Source: Nitrosospira multiformis (GTDB lineage Bacteria > Pseudomonadota > Gammaproteobacteria > Burkholderiales > Nitrosomonadaceae). From it: a stretch of 64,000 nucleotides of DNA. Below the pieces are notes generated by a model. That model was not told where the DNA came from. It made no database searches and saw only the letters and a program-made list of their open reading frames with translations. The stretch covers positions 1-64,000 of the forward strand of contig JAFKJB010000013.1 in assembly GCA_017306155.1 (NCBI GenBank), read 5' to 3'. Position numbers and translations under genes: made by a program. This document shows, piece by piece, positions 38,301-45,741 of this stretch (position 1 is the stretch's first letter; every line of letters begins with the position of its first letter).

Positions 38301-39040
38301 GCGGGGAGGGAAAATCGGGTACCGGACCCAAGGCCGGAGGACCGCTCTATCTGCATCGACTGATGCCTCAGACGTCCTCGTTGCGGATGGATAATGGCAG
38401 CCTGCGGGTCAATGATGCGCCAGCCGAGCTGCAAGCTCTTGCCGATTGGGCCCGGCAAGCCGGATGGGACATGCTCGTCTCGTTGTGCGAGGATTATGCC
38501 AGACGCACGCCGCTCGCATTCAGCATTCCGCTACCGGGGCCGACAGGCGAGAGCAATACATTGAGATTCGCCCCGCGGGGAGTGGTAGCCTGTATTGCCA
38601 TGGACGACGATGCGCTGCTTGAGCAGATGGCAGCGGCACTGGCAACCGGCAACCAGATCATATTGACTGATAACCCGCCTTTGCACGCGTTACTGGATAA
38701 ACTGCCGTTCCTGGTGCGGGAGCGGTTGCGCATCGAGCGGGACTGGATTCACGCACCCATTTCCGCGGCACTCTATTCAGGTTCTGAAGACGAGGCGTAC
38801 CGGCTTCGAAACGAGCTGGCGGAACGCGAAGGTGCTCTAGTCGACTTCATTACTGCCTCCGGTACCGATTTCCCTTTATACCGTTTGATGGCTGAGCGGG
38901 TAGTTAGCGTGAATACTGCTGCTGCCGGCGGCAACCCTGGCTTGATGGCACTTGATTTCAATGGTGACCCTATTGATTCTGAAACTTCAAGTGTCGGGAG
39001 CGCGAACTCCATGTCCAACGCTAAAGTTTTCAATTGCTGA
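35333..39040 (+). CDS. putA: Bifunctional proline dehydrogenase / glutamate semialdehyde dehydrogenase PutA
   Basis: A 1235-residue fused enzyme that oxidises proline to glutamate. The FAD-dependent proline dehydrogenase barrel (~residues 130-440) shows NIDAEEADRLDLSLDLLE, RLVKGAYWDAEIKRAQ and ATHNAHT. The NAD-dependent aldehyde dehydrogenase part (~530-1000) has SPWNFPLAIFIGQ, ETGGQNAMIVD and catalytic C823 (GQRCSAL). A third C-terminal domain (~1030-1235) is typical of long PutA proteins. The N-terminal ribbon-helix-helix DNA-binding domain of E. coli PutA is absent, so it should not repress its own gene. Confidence 0.95.
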   Translation: MVIYPRFLRAAITSAYRRNEVESVNGLLSQLDWPPHSRARTEELARELVTLMQGKHSHRGSIVALMHEFSLSSQEGIALMCLAEALLRIPDRETADRLIRDKISKGDWRAHVGHSPSLFVNAAAWGLLISRKLVSTHREDGLWAALSELVKKGGEPLIRKGMDLAMRVLGHQFVIGETIEEALERSREREMQGYRYSYDMLGEAAITKADAERYCASYTSAIHAIGKWNGGCGVYEGPGISVKLSALHPRYVRSQRERVMAELLPRLKLLLLLAKHYDMGLNIDAEEADRLDLSLDLLEALVFDPDLSGWDGIGFVIQAYQKRSPFVVDWLIALARQSGRRIMVRLVKGAYWDAEIKRAQVEGLDGYPVYTRKIHTDICYMVCAQKLLYAMEAVYPQFATHNAHTLSAVQQMAQDAGVEGYEFQYLHGMGERLYDQVGCLAEEDRFAKPCRVYAPVGNYEALLAYLVRRLLENGANSSFVNRILDDAISIKELVADPVSQVEQEGVHPHPAIPLPCDLYGHKRRNSAGLDFSDEQALAKLAAELAEMERREWRAEPVLADDGHAGNGGSPVLNPADHADSVGIVIEATGRDVEGAITAAHAFVSEWQSTPNEARAAMLERAADALEAHRTELMGLAVREAGKSLPDAVAEVREAVDFCRYYAQQIRDRFSTDPPSVLGPVVCISPWNFPLAIFIGQVSAALAAGNPVLAKPAEQTPLIAAVAVRLLHEAGIPRPALQLLPGRGEKVGEQLVKDVRVQGVIFTGSTEVAQLIHRTLALRSQKGEILFIAETGGQNAMIVDSSARIEQVVQDALTSAFDSAGQRCSALRVLCLQEDIAEQVLEVLRGAMMELTVGNPRRLATDVGPVIDAEAQHALLDHIEKMRAAGHTVFQPALPSACTNGIFLAPTLIEIDRIDELEHEVFGPVLHVVRFARERLGELVAQINATGYGLTHGIHSRVDETIDFITKRVHAGNIYVNRNMIGAVVGVQPFGGEGKSGTGPKAGGPLYLHRLMPQTSSLRMDNGSLRVNDAPAELQALADWARQAGWDMLVSLCEDYARRTPLAFSIPLPGPTGESNTLRFAPRGVVACIAMDDDALLEQMAAALATGNQIILTDNPPLHALLDKLPFLVRERLRIERDWIHAPISAALYSGSEDEAYRLRNELAEREGALVDFITASGTDFPLYRLMAERVVSVNTAAAGGNPGLMALDFNGDPIDSETSSVGSANSMSNAKVFNC

Positions 39041-39175
39041 TGTGTATTTCAATCTCGAACCTGATTCCGCAATTCCTATCTCTATCTAAAAGCAGCAACG
39101 GTTCAGGCGCAATGCATTATTTCACCTGCCGGAGCATTTCGTACAGCACCATTGTTACTCACGACATTTGTCATG

Positions 39176-40270
39176 ATGACCCGCAATAGCACAATCGACG
39201 TAGCAAAAGGAATCGGCATATTTCTTGTCGTGCTCGGACATAATTGGCTTTCAATCCATGAGACAAGCGAACTTCACAGAGTCATTTTTTCATTTCACAT
39301 GCCTTTGTTTTTCTTCCTGGCAGGAATATTCCTGAGAGCACCGGACGGAATCCTGCGTTTCGCAATAGGCCGGACAGGATCGCTTCTGAAACCCTATTTC
39401 GTTGTCCTGATAGCCTTGGGCGTCCTCAAGATGCTGGCAGCTGCGCTGGGCGTGAGCCATGAAGCTGGCCTGAGCGGCATGGATTATTTCATAGGCCTGC
39501 TTTATGGTACCGGCGATACTATTGAGTGGATTGCCCTGTGGTTTTTACCCCATCTTTTTATCTCGTTGATCGCGTCCCTGATCATCTTGAGGGCGATTGA
39601 AGCCTGCACGGACAACAAGGTATGGATAGTACCAGTTGCCCTCATGCTCTTAGGGATTGGCATAGCTTCTATCGATGCCTATCGCCACCCTACGGCAATA
39701 GCCGCAAGCCTTATGGGCCCAGGGCGATTCCTGGGACTTCCCTGGGGCGTTGATCTTATTCCGATAACATCTTCCTTCATTATCTTCGGGTATCTGTTCG
39801 CTACACCTGTAAAATCAATGAAATTCAGCCTGCCCGGCTTATTTGTATCTACCGTAGTGTTTGTTGCTCTGCACTTTTATTTTGATGCCACCATTGATCT
39901 TAATGAAAGGGTATATGATAGTGCGGTTGTATCGACCTTGGAGGCGGCGACAGGGATATATATAACGCTCAGTATCGCTTCGTTACTACAAAATTTTACA
40001 TCCTTCAGAAAACCGCTGGCATACCTGGGATCAGGTACGCTTTTTATCCTGATCTTTCACGGCTTCCTGCAAACCCGGGCATTTGTCGCGCTGCACCATA
40101 TCAGTCCTTATGTGTATCTAAACTGCGTTGTAAGTCTTGCATGCAGTATCGCGGCGTCTTTGCTCCTGTGGGAGATGGCGAAGCGTCAGCGATGGTTGTC
40201 AAAGCTGCTGTTACCACAAAAACCACAAAAGGTAATTGTTCGTGACGAGTTGGGGCGAGGTGCCTGCTAA
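39176..40270 (+). CDS. Acyltransferase family 3 membrane protein
   Basis: A ~364-residue integral membrane protein with about ten hydrophobic segments. The N-terminal TIDVAKGIGIFLVVLGHNW and VIFSFHMPLFFFLAGIFL are the Acyltransferase_3 (OafA/YcfT-like) signature; the histidine of LGH is the usual catalytic residue. Members O-acylate surface sugars or other periplasmic molecules. The ATG at 39176 (MTRNSTIDV) gives the normal family start; a TTG at 39152 and an ATG at 39173 are also in frame. The acceptor is unknown. The gene ends right before the rearranged nadC/IS5 patch. Confidence 0.87.
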   Translation: MTRNSTIDVAKGIGIFLVVLGHNWLSIHETSELHRVIFSFHMPLFFFLAGIFLRAPDGILRFAIGRTGSLLKPYFVVLIALGVLKMLAAALGVSHEAGLSGMDYFIGLLYGTGDTIEWIALWFLPHLFISLIASLIILRAIEACTDNKVWIVPVALMLLGIGIASIDAYRHPTAIAASLMGPGRFLGLPWGVDLIPITSSFIIFGYLFATPVKSMKFSLPGLFVSTVVFVALHFYFDATIDLNERVYDSAVVSTLEAATGIYITLSIASLLQNFTSFRKPLAYLGSGTLFILIFHGFLQTRAFVALHHISPYVYLNCVVSLACSIAASLLLWEMAKRQRWLSKLLLPQKPQKVIVRDELGRGAC

Positions 40271-40295
40271 TCTGTCGCTTAAAGATCCTCAATAT

Positions 40296-40330
40296 CCTCA
40301 AAAAACCGGGCGCAACCACATTTTTTGAGG
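40296..40330. repeat. AT-rich inverted repeat after the acyltransferase gene
   Basis: CCTCAAAAAA (40296-40305) and TTTTTTGAGG (40321-40330) are perfect complements around a 15-base GC-rich loop. It could act as a weak bidirectional terminator between the acyltransferase and the rearranged patch, though the T-run is inside the stem. Confidence 0.5.
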
Positions 40331-40355
40331 CATGTCAGGTACGAGAAGAAAGCTA

Positions 40356-40471
40356 CATCGACAAGTCTATGGCCTTTATATCCTTTGGTAAGGCCGCCAA
40401 TGGAGATGCGGTTCACACCGGTTTTGACTATTGCGCGGACATTGTCAAGGGTAATTCCCCAGAGGCTTCCA
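40356..40471 (-). pseudogene. nadC: Fragment of nadC (3' end copy)
   Basis: These 116 bases copy 44833-44948, the region encoding the C-terminal part of the intact nadC, in the same orientation. I count about four substitutions and two single-base indels (an extra T near 40385, a missing G near 40460), so the reading frame is broken. The copy ends abruptly where IS5 transposase sequence begins. It cannot encode a functional enzyme. Confidence 0.9.
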
Positions 40472-40850
40472 TACATCACAGCCTTCTTGGACCTGGGCTA
40501 TCGTGGCGCCCCTGTCCCAAGCGGGATCAAGGTCTGCCACCGCAAACTCAAGCGCGACATCACTGCGCGGCTCAAGCGTGACATTCGACGGCACAACGCC
40601 ATTGAGCCTGCGATCGGGCACATGAAAAACGACGGGCGACTGTGCAGAAACTGGTTGAAAGCCGCACAAGGGGATGCTTTCCATGCCTTGCTCTGTGGTT
40701 GCGGACACAACCTGCATATGATTCTGAGGAAGCTGCGGTTTCTTCTCGCCCTGATTCTCGTTCGGCTGCAGGCGCAAACAGCGAATGATGACAGAGATGG
40801 GCACCAGCTTATAGCAGCCTGTTCCTGAAAATCAAATTATTCAGGGATGA
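40472..40850 (+). mobile_element. Truncated IS5-family element (transposase 3' half)
   Basis: Encodes the C-terminal ~110 residues of an IS5-type DDE transposase: FLDLGYRGAPVPSGIKV, then AIEPAIGHMKNDGRL, which carries the catalytic Glu region, and GCGHNLHMILR. The stop is at 40826-40828. The 5' half is missing, replaced by the nadC fragment, so it is inactive. The right end GGATGA is followed by CTAA. The last ~146 bases match the element at window position 1 almost exactly. Confidence 0.88.
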
Positions 40851-40974
40851 CTAACTACTTCCAGCATCGGAGTGTAGGAATTCGGCGAACCTGACCGTGG
40901 TATTCTTCAGATGCGCAGAGCGCTTCGCTTTACCTGACTTCCTGCGTCACGACGCCAAGGACTAAAAACTCTGC

Positions 40975-42429
40975 TTACACAGTTCTGCTCAAGTTTTTCT
41001 CAGATAGCCTGCGAGGACGGGAAATAAAACCCATCAACCCCAGACCCGCCAACAGCATGGCATAAGTTTCGGGTTCTGGCACAGGGGCAATATAGCCAGC
41101 TAAATCAGCCGCGGAGACTTTATAGGCGTGGAGCACGCCAGGGATGAGCGCGTATCCAGTGGTGTCGGTGACAGGGACTGCTGTCATAACGCCGTTGCTG
41201 TCGATACTGAAGCAGTTGTCAAGCGTCCCGAGTTCACACGCCGCGCGTTCACTCGTAACCGGGTTGTAGAGGATATCGAACTGGGTGCCGCTAGCATTCT
41301 GCGAGACTGAATAGTCGTTGTCCGTTCCGGCAAGTATGAGATAGGAACCATCGTCGAGCCTCGGTCCTATCGCGAGGCCTTCCCATTTTTCCGGCACCTT
41401 GCCGCCGAGCGCAGTGAGCGTATCGGCCGCCAGATCTATGAAGGGCGCATTGTTCTTGGCGACAGCCGTAAACGTTGCGTTCGAATCAAGATCAACTGCC
41501 GTCACGTCCGTGGCGCCGTCGAGGTCGATCGTGAACACTTTCTTGTTCGCTGGGGTCAGTTCGGAATCGACTCCCACACCCCGGTTATTGCGCTCGATCA
41601 CCATGAATTCATGATCGTTGATCGCCACCAATGCGGACGTTCCCCGACCCTGAGTGGAGCCTTCCATTTTGTATGCATACTGGGCTACGGCGGTGCCGCT
41701 GGTATTGTCGAACTTGACGATACGATCATAGACACCGTTGCCGCCACCCTCGTCCAGCATCGCACTCTGCAGCATCGCGTAGGTGTTCTGCCCATCAGGA
41801 CTGATGGCGAGACCTTCAAAGCCGCGATTGCTTCGCTTGCCCGCGATATTGCCGGTATTGCTGGCATAATTTGGTATATCCGCGGCGTCCCGGGGTATGA
41901 TATTGGCTGGGACGGTGAAAGAGCGGACAAACTGCCCAGTGCGGTCGAATTCATACAGGGACGGGCCATATTCGTCGGATACCAGTAAATGGCCGTTATG
42001 CGGGTTGACCACCAAGCCCTCCGGATCGAAGGAATTGCCCCGCACATTGATGGGGTTGGGCGCAAACCCGTTGAATGAGTTTGCGCCATTCATGAATTTT
42101 ATCGTCTCGGCCACCTGGAAATTGGATATGGAGCCAGTGTTCTTGTCCACATCCAGAGTAAAACGCTGTACGCGCGTGTCGTAATTCATGGTACCACCGC
42201 CGGGCCCCCGATCGGACAACCCCCACCACTCGTTTCGGTTGGTATCGTAGTAAATATCGGAAAAGAAGCCAACACGGCCGTTGTTGACGCCGGAGCCGAA
42301 GTGGTCGCTCGTACTGCCCGGAATGGCAATACCATTAACGAATGCGGGCGCAGCGAGGACAGACGTATTGTGGGCAATAGCCACGAGTGTGCTGGACAGC
42401 AGAAAGACCATCGTATTTTTTTCGAACAT
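40975..42429 (-). CDS. Phytase-like (esterase-like) exported protein with PEP-CTERM anchor
   Basis: A 484-residue secreted protein. The signal peptide is MVFLLSSTLVAIAHNTSVLAAP. The body fits the 'esterase-like activity of phytase' beta-propeller family, with DIYYDTNRNEWWGLSDRGPG, SFDPEGLVVNPHNGHLLVSDEYG and NRGFEGLAISPDGQ. The C terminus has the PEP-CTERM sorting tripartite tail: VPEPETYAMLLAGLGLMGF followed by basic residues (SRPRR). Such proteins are exported and processed by an exosortase and often appear with exopolysaccharide. No exosortase gene is in the window. The actual substrate (phytate or another phosphoester) is not shown. Confidence 0.88.
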   Translation of the reverse strand: MFEKNTMVFLLSSTLVAIAHNTSVLAAPAFVNGIAIPGSTSDHFGSGVNNGRVGFFSDIYYDTNRNEWWGLSDRGPGGGTMNYDTRVQRFTLDVDKNTGSISNFQVAETIKFMNGANSFNGFAPNPINVRGNSFDPEGLVVNPHNGHLLVSDEYGPSLYEFDRTGQFVRSFTVPANIIPRDAADIPNYASNTGNIAGKRSNRGFEGLAISPDGQNTYAMLQSAMLDEGGGNGVYDRIVKFDNTSGTAVAQYAYKMEGSTQGRGTSALVAINDHEFMVIERNNRGVGVDSELTPANKKVFTIDLDGATDVTAVDLDSNATFTAVAKNNAPFIDLAADTLTALGGKVPEKWEGLAIGPRLDDGSYLILAGTDNDYSVSQNASGTQFDILYNPVTSERAACELGTLDNCFSIDSNGVMTAVPVTDTTGYALIPGVLHAYKVSAADLAGYIAPVPEPETYAMLLAGLGLMGFISRPRRLSEKNLSRTV

Positions 42430-43094
42430 CTTTAACTCCCTGGAATGATTTTTTAGACAATATTATGGTTTCGCGGGTGCGATAGGGCGGCAAACCGGTT
42501 ACCCGCGCCTGCAAACAGGCTGCCTTGCATGTTGCAATCATGGAAAGCTCCGAATTCGACCGCGATGATGTTGGCGTTGCAGTACGAAAGGAAACTGCTG
42601 AGCAAATCCTCCGCAGAGCGCATTGCTGCCAAAATCTGGATGATCACAAGGCGCGCGATGGAGGTCGTAGCCCGGGACTACGATGCCAAGGAGTGCAACG
42701 AAGTAGTACCCAAGAGCGTCGCCCGAGGGACCCGGCGAAGCGGGAATCGGGTAGCGTCGGGTGGCAGGACCGTGATCCAGGCTGCATCCTGGGCGCCAGC
42801 ATCCCGCTTCGAGGTGCGGAAGGCACTGCTCCGCCCTCCGAGGTCACGTTCGCGTCGTCGCCTGTCGCGCATCTCATCCCGCAAGGCAAAGTACCATCGC
42901 GCCTGCGAGGAATTTATTCGGTGGTTCCATATGAAATATAACGGGTAAATATGACGGAAAATACTTCGCGACAGTCCACGGATATAGATCATCAGGGCCA
43001 GGTAGCAGGTCAACATACGACTTTGGCTTGATATCCGTGGTAAGGGTCGCGGGAAATTTGCCCAGATGCGCCCGAACGTACTTTCGCATCAAAA
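42430..43094. other. Non-coding stretch in the rearranged zone
   Basis: About 665 bases with only shadow frames rich in Arg, Ser and Pro and no ribosome-binding site. Part of it (42690-42880) is noticeably GC-rich. No similarity to the nadC or clpB region could be followed by eye. It may be decayed sequence of the same rearrangement or the leader of the divergent phytase-like gene. Confidence 0.45.
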
Positions 43095-43382
43095 CAAGAT
43101 CGAACGCGAGGCAGTGAAGAAGGAAAAAGACGAAGCTTCGCAGAAACACTTAAGTTTGCTGGAAGACGAAATAGCCAAACTGGAGCGAATACGCCGATCT
43201 GGAAGAAATCTGGAAAGCGGAAAGATCCCGGGTACAGGGCACCCAGCCTGTCAAGGAGGAGATAGAGAAGGTCAAGCTCGAAATAGACGCCGCCACCCCG
43301 CAAGGGTGGCTGGCAGAAAGTTTCCAAACTGTGCAATACGGGCGCATTCCGCAAGTGGAGGCAACCACAGGCACAGGAGGCG
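43095..43382 (+). pseudogene. clpB: Fragment of clpB (middle-domain copy)
   Basis: About 288 bases clearly homologous to 48649-48932 in the intact clpB, in the same orientation. It corresponds to the coiled-coil middle domain (shared text such as [17 protein letters not shown], then [10 protein letters not shown]). The copy diverges more than the nadC fragment and carries frame-shifting changes, so it does not encode a continuous ClpB segment. Both ends are abrupt. Confidence 0.9.
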
Positions 43383-43405
43383 GCACCAGTCGGGCGGGTT
43401 TTTTT

Positions 43406-43425
43406 GACCCTGGTTCTCCAGGGTC
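43406..43425. repeat. Hairpin at the 3' end of the EEP gene
   Basis: A perfect 8-bp stem GACCCTGG / CCAGGGTC with a TTCT loop, touching the stop codon of the minus-strand gene at 43425. It is preceded on the plus strand by seven T residues; for minus-strand transcripts the run is A, so it is not a classical intrinsic terminator for that gene. Confidence 0.6.
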
Positions 43426-44540
43426 TAAATATCGATTTCTACCCATAGGGCAGCATGGTCTGATGCAGCATCCTCCGCAGCCTGGATTGTTGGCAGGTGG
43501 GGGAATAATGTTCCGTTTCTCCCACCCCACACTCCACGCCGCTCTATGCCGCCCCTGGTGACTTTTGCGGAAAGCTTTGGAGACATCAGGACGTAGTCGA
43601 GCTTGCCGGATTTCGTTCCGTTGCCAAAGGTACCCGGCCTTTCATCCCCGAGAAACCGGGGATGAACCATAACATCCGTCAGGTCGGAGCCTTGACGTAA
43701 GAGCGGATCCAGGGGTGATGCGCTGGGTACTTCATTCAGGTCCCCGGCAATCGCGATGTATTCAAATCCTTCGTTGATTCTATCGCTATATATTTCACGC
43801 ACTCTCCCTGCTTGCCGACGGCGCTTTACGGCAGTTTCAAAAGATTTGCCATTGCCCTTCGACTTGAAATGATTGACCAGCAAAAGGAGTCTGTTTCCCT
43901 GTGCGGTTTTTACTTCATATTCCGCGCAGTCGCGGCTGAAAATTATTCCCTTGTCATCCACATCGTCCACGTGGCTCCTGATCTGGATAATCCGGTGGTC
44001 GCGGCGCGTCATGATGCCGACGTCAATGCCCCGATCGTCGTTTCCGTCGATCAGCATGACCTGATCGAAAGAATGTGCGTCAACCGTGGGAAGCACGTCC
44101 GCATTGAAGCGCTTGAGGCCTGTCCTGTCCTCCGCCTCGACCACGCACAGTATGTCGGTGTCCAGCAAGCCGATGATGCGGCCGGTATTCTCGGTGGCTG
44201 TCTCCTTTACCGGTTCACGTTCCAGTTCGAACCACCCAATCCAGTCCCGTCGGCCTGACACCCGTATTTCCACAGGCTTGTTGCGCGGGCGGTAAAGCAA
44301 TTTGCCACGGATGTCACGAAGACGCAGGAATTCGCTCTTGCCCGCCGTCAACAAGCCATCATGACGCGCCATTATCTGCAACAACTCGGTCTTGACAGCC
44401 TCGGTATACTCGGGCTCTTGAATCAATGTGGACAGCCGGCTATAGTCCTCCAGGGCGAGCCTTTCTTCCGCCCAGGTCTCCCGATTCATCGCGCGGGCTC
44501 TCTGAAACATGTTTTCGACGTTAAACGTGGAAAGACGCAT
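43425..44540 (-). CDS. Endonuclease/exonuclease/phosphatase (EEP) family protein
   Basis: A 371-residue protein of the DNase I-like superfamily. Motifs in order: STFNVENMF (metal-binding Asn), VVEAEDRTGL (catalytic Glu), LVNHFKSK (catalytic His region), AGDLNEVP (Asp/Asn pair) and ASDHAALW (terminal Asp-His). No signal peptide, so probably cytoplasmic. Substrate could be DNA, RNA or a phosphodiester-bearing lipid. It lies between the clpB fragment and nadC. A second, shorter EEP protein is at 61087. Confidence 0.9.
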   Translation of the reverse strand: MRLSTFNVENMFQRARAMNRETWAEERLALEDYSRLSTLIQEPEYTEAVKTELLQIMARHDGLLTAGKSEFLRLRDIRGKLLYRPRNKPVEIRVSGRRDWIGWFELEREPVKETATENTGRIIGLLDTDILCVVEAEDRTGLKRFNADVLPTVDAHSFDQVMLIDGNDDRGIDVGIMTRRDHRIIQIRSHVDDVDDKGIIFSRDCAEYEVKTAQGNRLLLLVNHFKSKGNGKSFETAVKRRRQAGRVREIYSDRINEGFEYIAIAGDLNEVPSASPLDPLLRQGSDLTDVMVHPRFLGDERPGTFGNGTKSGKLDYVLMSPKLSAKVTRGGIERRGVWGGRNGTLFPHLPTIQAAEDAASDHAALWVEIDI

Positions 44541-44805
44541 AAGTTTTGTTTCCTTCAGGCAGTCTTTTCATAAGCCATCCTAGTGTAGTGAAGCGCTCTT
44601 AATGAAACTTATAATCAGGCTATAAACCGCGTGAATACTGGGTTTCATATGTTTCAATTAGCGTGTAACACTACACTAGCTGTTTTTCAGAGCCTTGCTC
44701 TTTTCAGTTTCCGTTATATCTTCGGCAAACTTGAGCAAACTTGACTGTAGGATATGGCGCAATGCGCTTCGCTTATTGGCACTCTACCTCGGGCCACCGC
44801 TAAAT

Positions 44806-45681
44806 TCATCCTTGTTTCTGGGCAGCAAACCGCATCGACAAGTCTATGGCCTTTATATCCTTGGTAAGGCCGCCAATGGAGATGCGGTTCACACCGGTTC
44901 TGGCTACTGCGCGGACATTGTCAAGGGTGATTCCGCCAGAGGCTTCCAGCACTGCGCCTTTATTGGTCAGCCGGGCGTTCAATACTACCGCTTCCCTCAG
45001 TTCATCCAGATCGAAGTTATCCAGCAGAATCAGTGTCGCTCCGGCATTCAAAGCGGTGCGGAGTCCTTCCAGTGTTTCCACTTCGATCTGGATGAATATC
45101 CCCTGAGCGGCAATTTTCCTCGCCGCACGCAGTGCCGGTTCAATACCGCCGGCAGCCAGGATATGGTTTTCCTTGATCAGAATGCCATCATATAAACCGA
45201 TCCGGTGGTTGGTTCCTCCGCCGCATTTAACCGCATATTTTTGGGCCAGCCGTAATCCGGGCAAGGTCTTGCGGGTGTCGACAATGACCGCACCTGTTCC
45301 GGATATTGCATTCACGTAACACCGGGTCCGGGTGGCGACAGCCGAGAGCAGCTGCAGAAAATTGAGGGCTGTCCGTTCACCTGTCAGCAGTGCCCTGGCA
45401 TTACCCTTCACTTCACAGAGTTCCTGTCCGGCGCCGACTGTTTCGCCGTCCCGCGCATGCCAGCGTGCTTCGACTTGCGGTTGCAGTTGCCGAAAGCATT
45501 CGTCAAACCATTGGCTTCCACACATCACAGCCTCTTCACGGCTGATCACCGTAGCGGTTGCAGCTTCGTCAGCCGGAATGAGGCTTGCGGTGAGATCACC
45601 GGTACCCACATCTTCGAGCAGCGCCTGGCTGACGTTATTCCTGATTTCGGTTTCGAGATACGTGAAATGATCGCAAAACAT
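44806..45681 (-). CDS. nadC: Nicotinate-nucleotide pyrophosphorylase (carboxylating)
   Basis: A 291-residue quinolinate phosphoribosyltransferase of NAD biosynthesis. Signatures include LLEDVGTGDLTASLIP, ALNFLQLLSAVATRT, DTRKTLPGLRLAQKYAVKCG, HRIGLYDGILIKENHI, and EVETLEGLRTALNAG, ending with a TGVNRISIGGLT glycine-rich phosphate site. Length is normal. It is divergent from the FMN glutamate synthase, with ~60 bases between the two starts. Its 3' end has a broken copy at 40356-40471. Confidence 0.96.
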   Translation of the reverse strand: MFCDHFTYLETEIRNNVSQALLEDVGTGDLTASLIPADEAATATVISREEAVMCGSQWFDECFRQLQPQVEARWHARDGETVGAGQELCEVKGNARALLTGERTALNFLQLLSAVATRTRCYVNAISGTGAVIVDTRKTLPGLRLAQKYAVKCGGGTNHRIGLYDGILIKENHILAAGGIEPALRAARKIAAQGIFIQIEVETLEGLRTALNAGATLILLDNFDLDELREAVVLNARLTNKGAVLEASGGITLDNVRAVARTGVNRISIGGLTKDIKAIDLSMRFAAQKQG

Positions 45682-45741
45682 TTTTATTATGCTTACCGGA
45701 ACGAATGGAGTATTTTAGCTGAATGCAGTAGCGGAGGCCTC

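Noticed and set aside
42525-42948. Two overlapping ~138-codon frames in the rearranged zone
   Set aside because: Arg/Ser-rich shadow-like products, several frames open at once because of high GC, no start signals.
43406-43425. Hairpin as intrinsic terminator of the EEP gene
   Set aside because: For minus-strand transcripts the adjoining run is A, not U; the T-run precedes the stem on the plus strand.
45457-45741. In-frame N-terminal extension of the FMN glutamate synthase
   Set aside because: It lies antisense within nadC; the ATG at 45742 has a good GCGGAGG site and gives the normal membrane anchor start.
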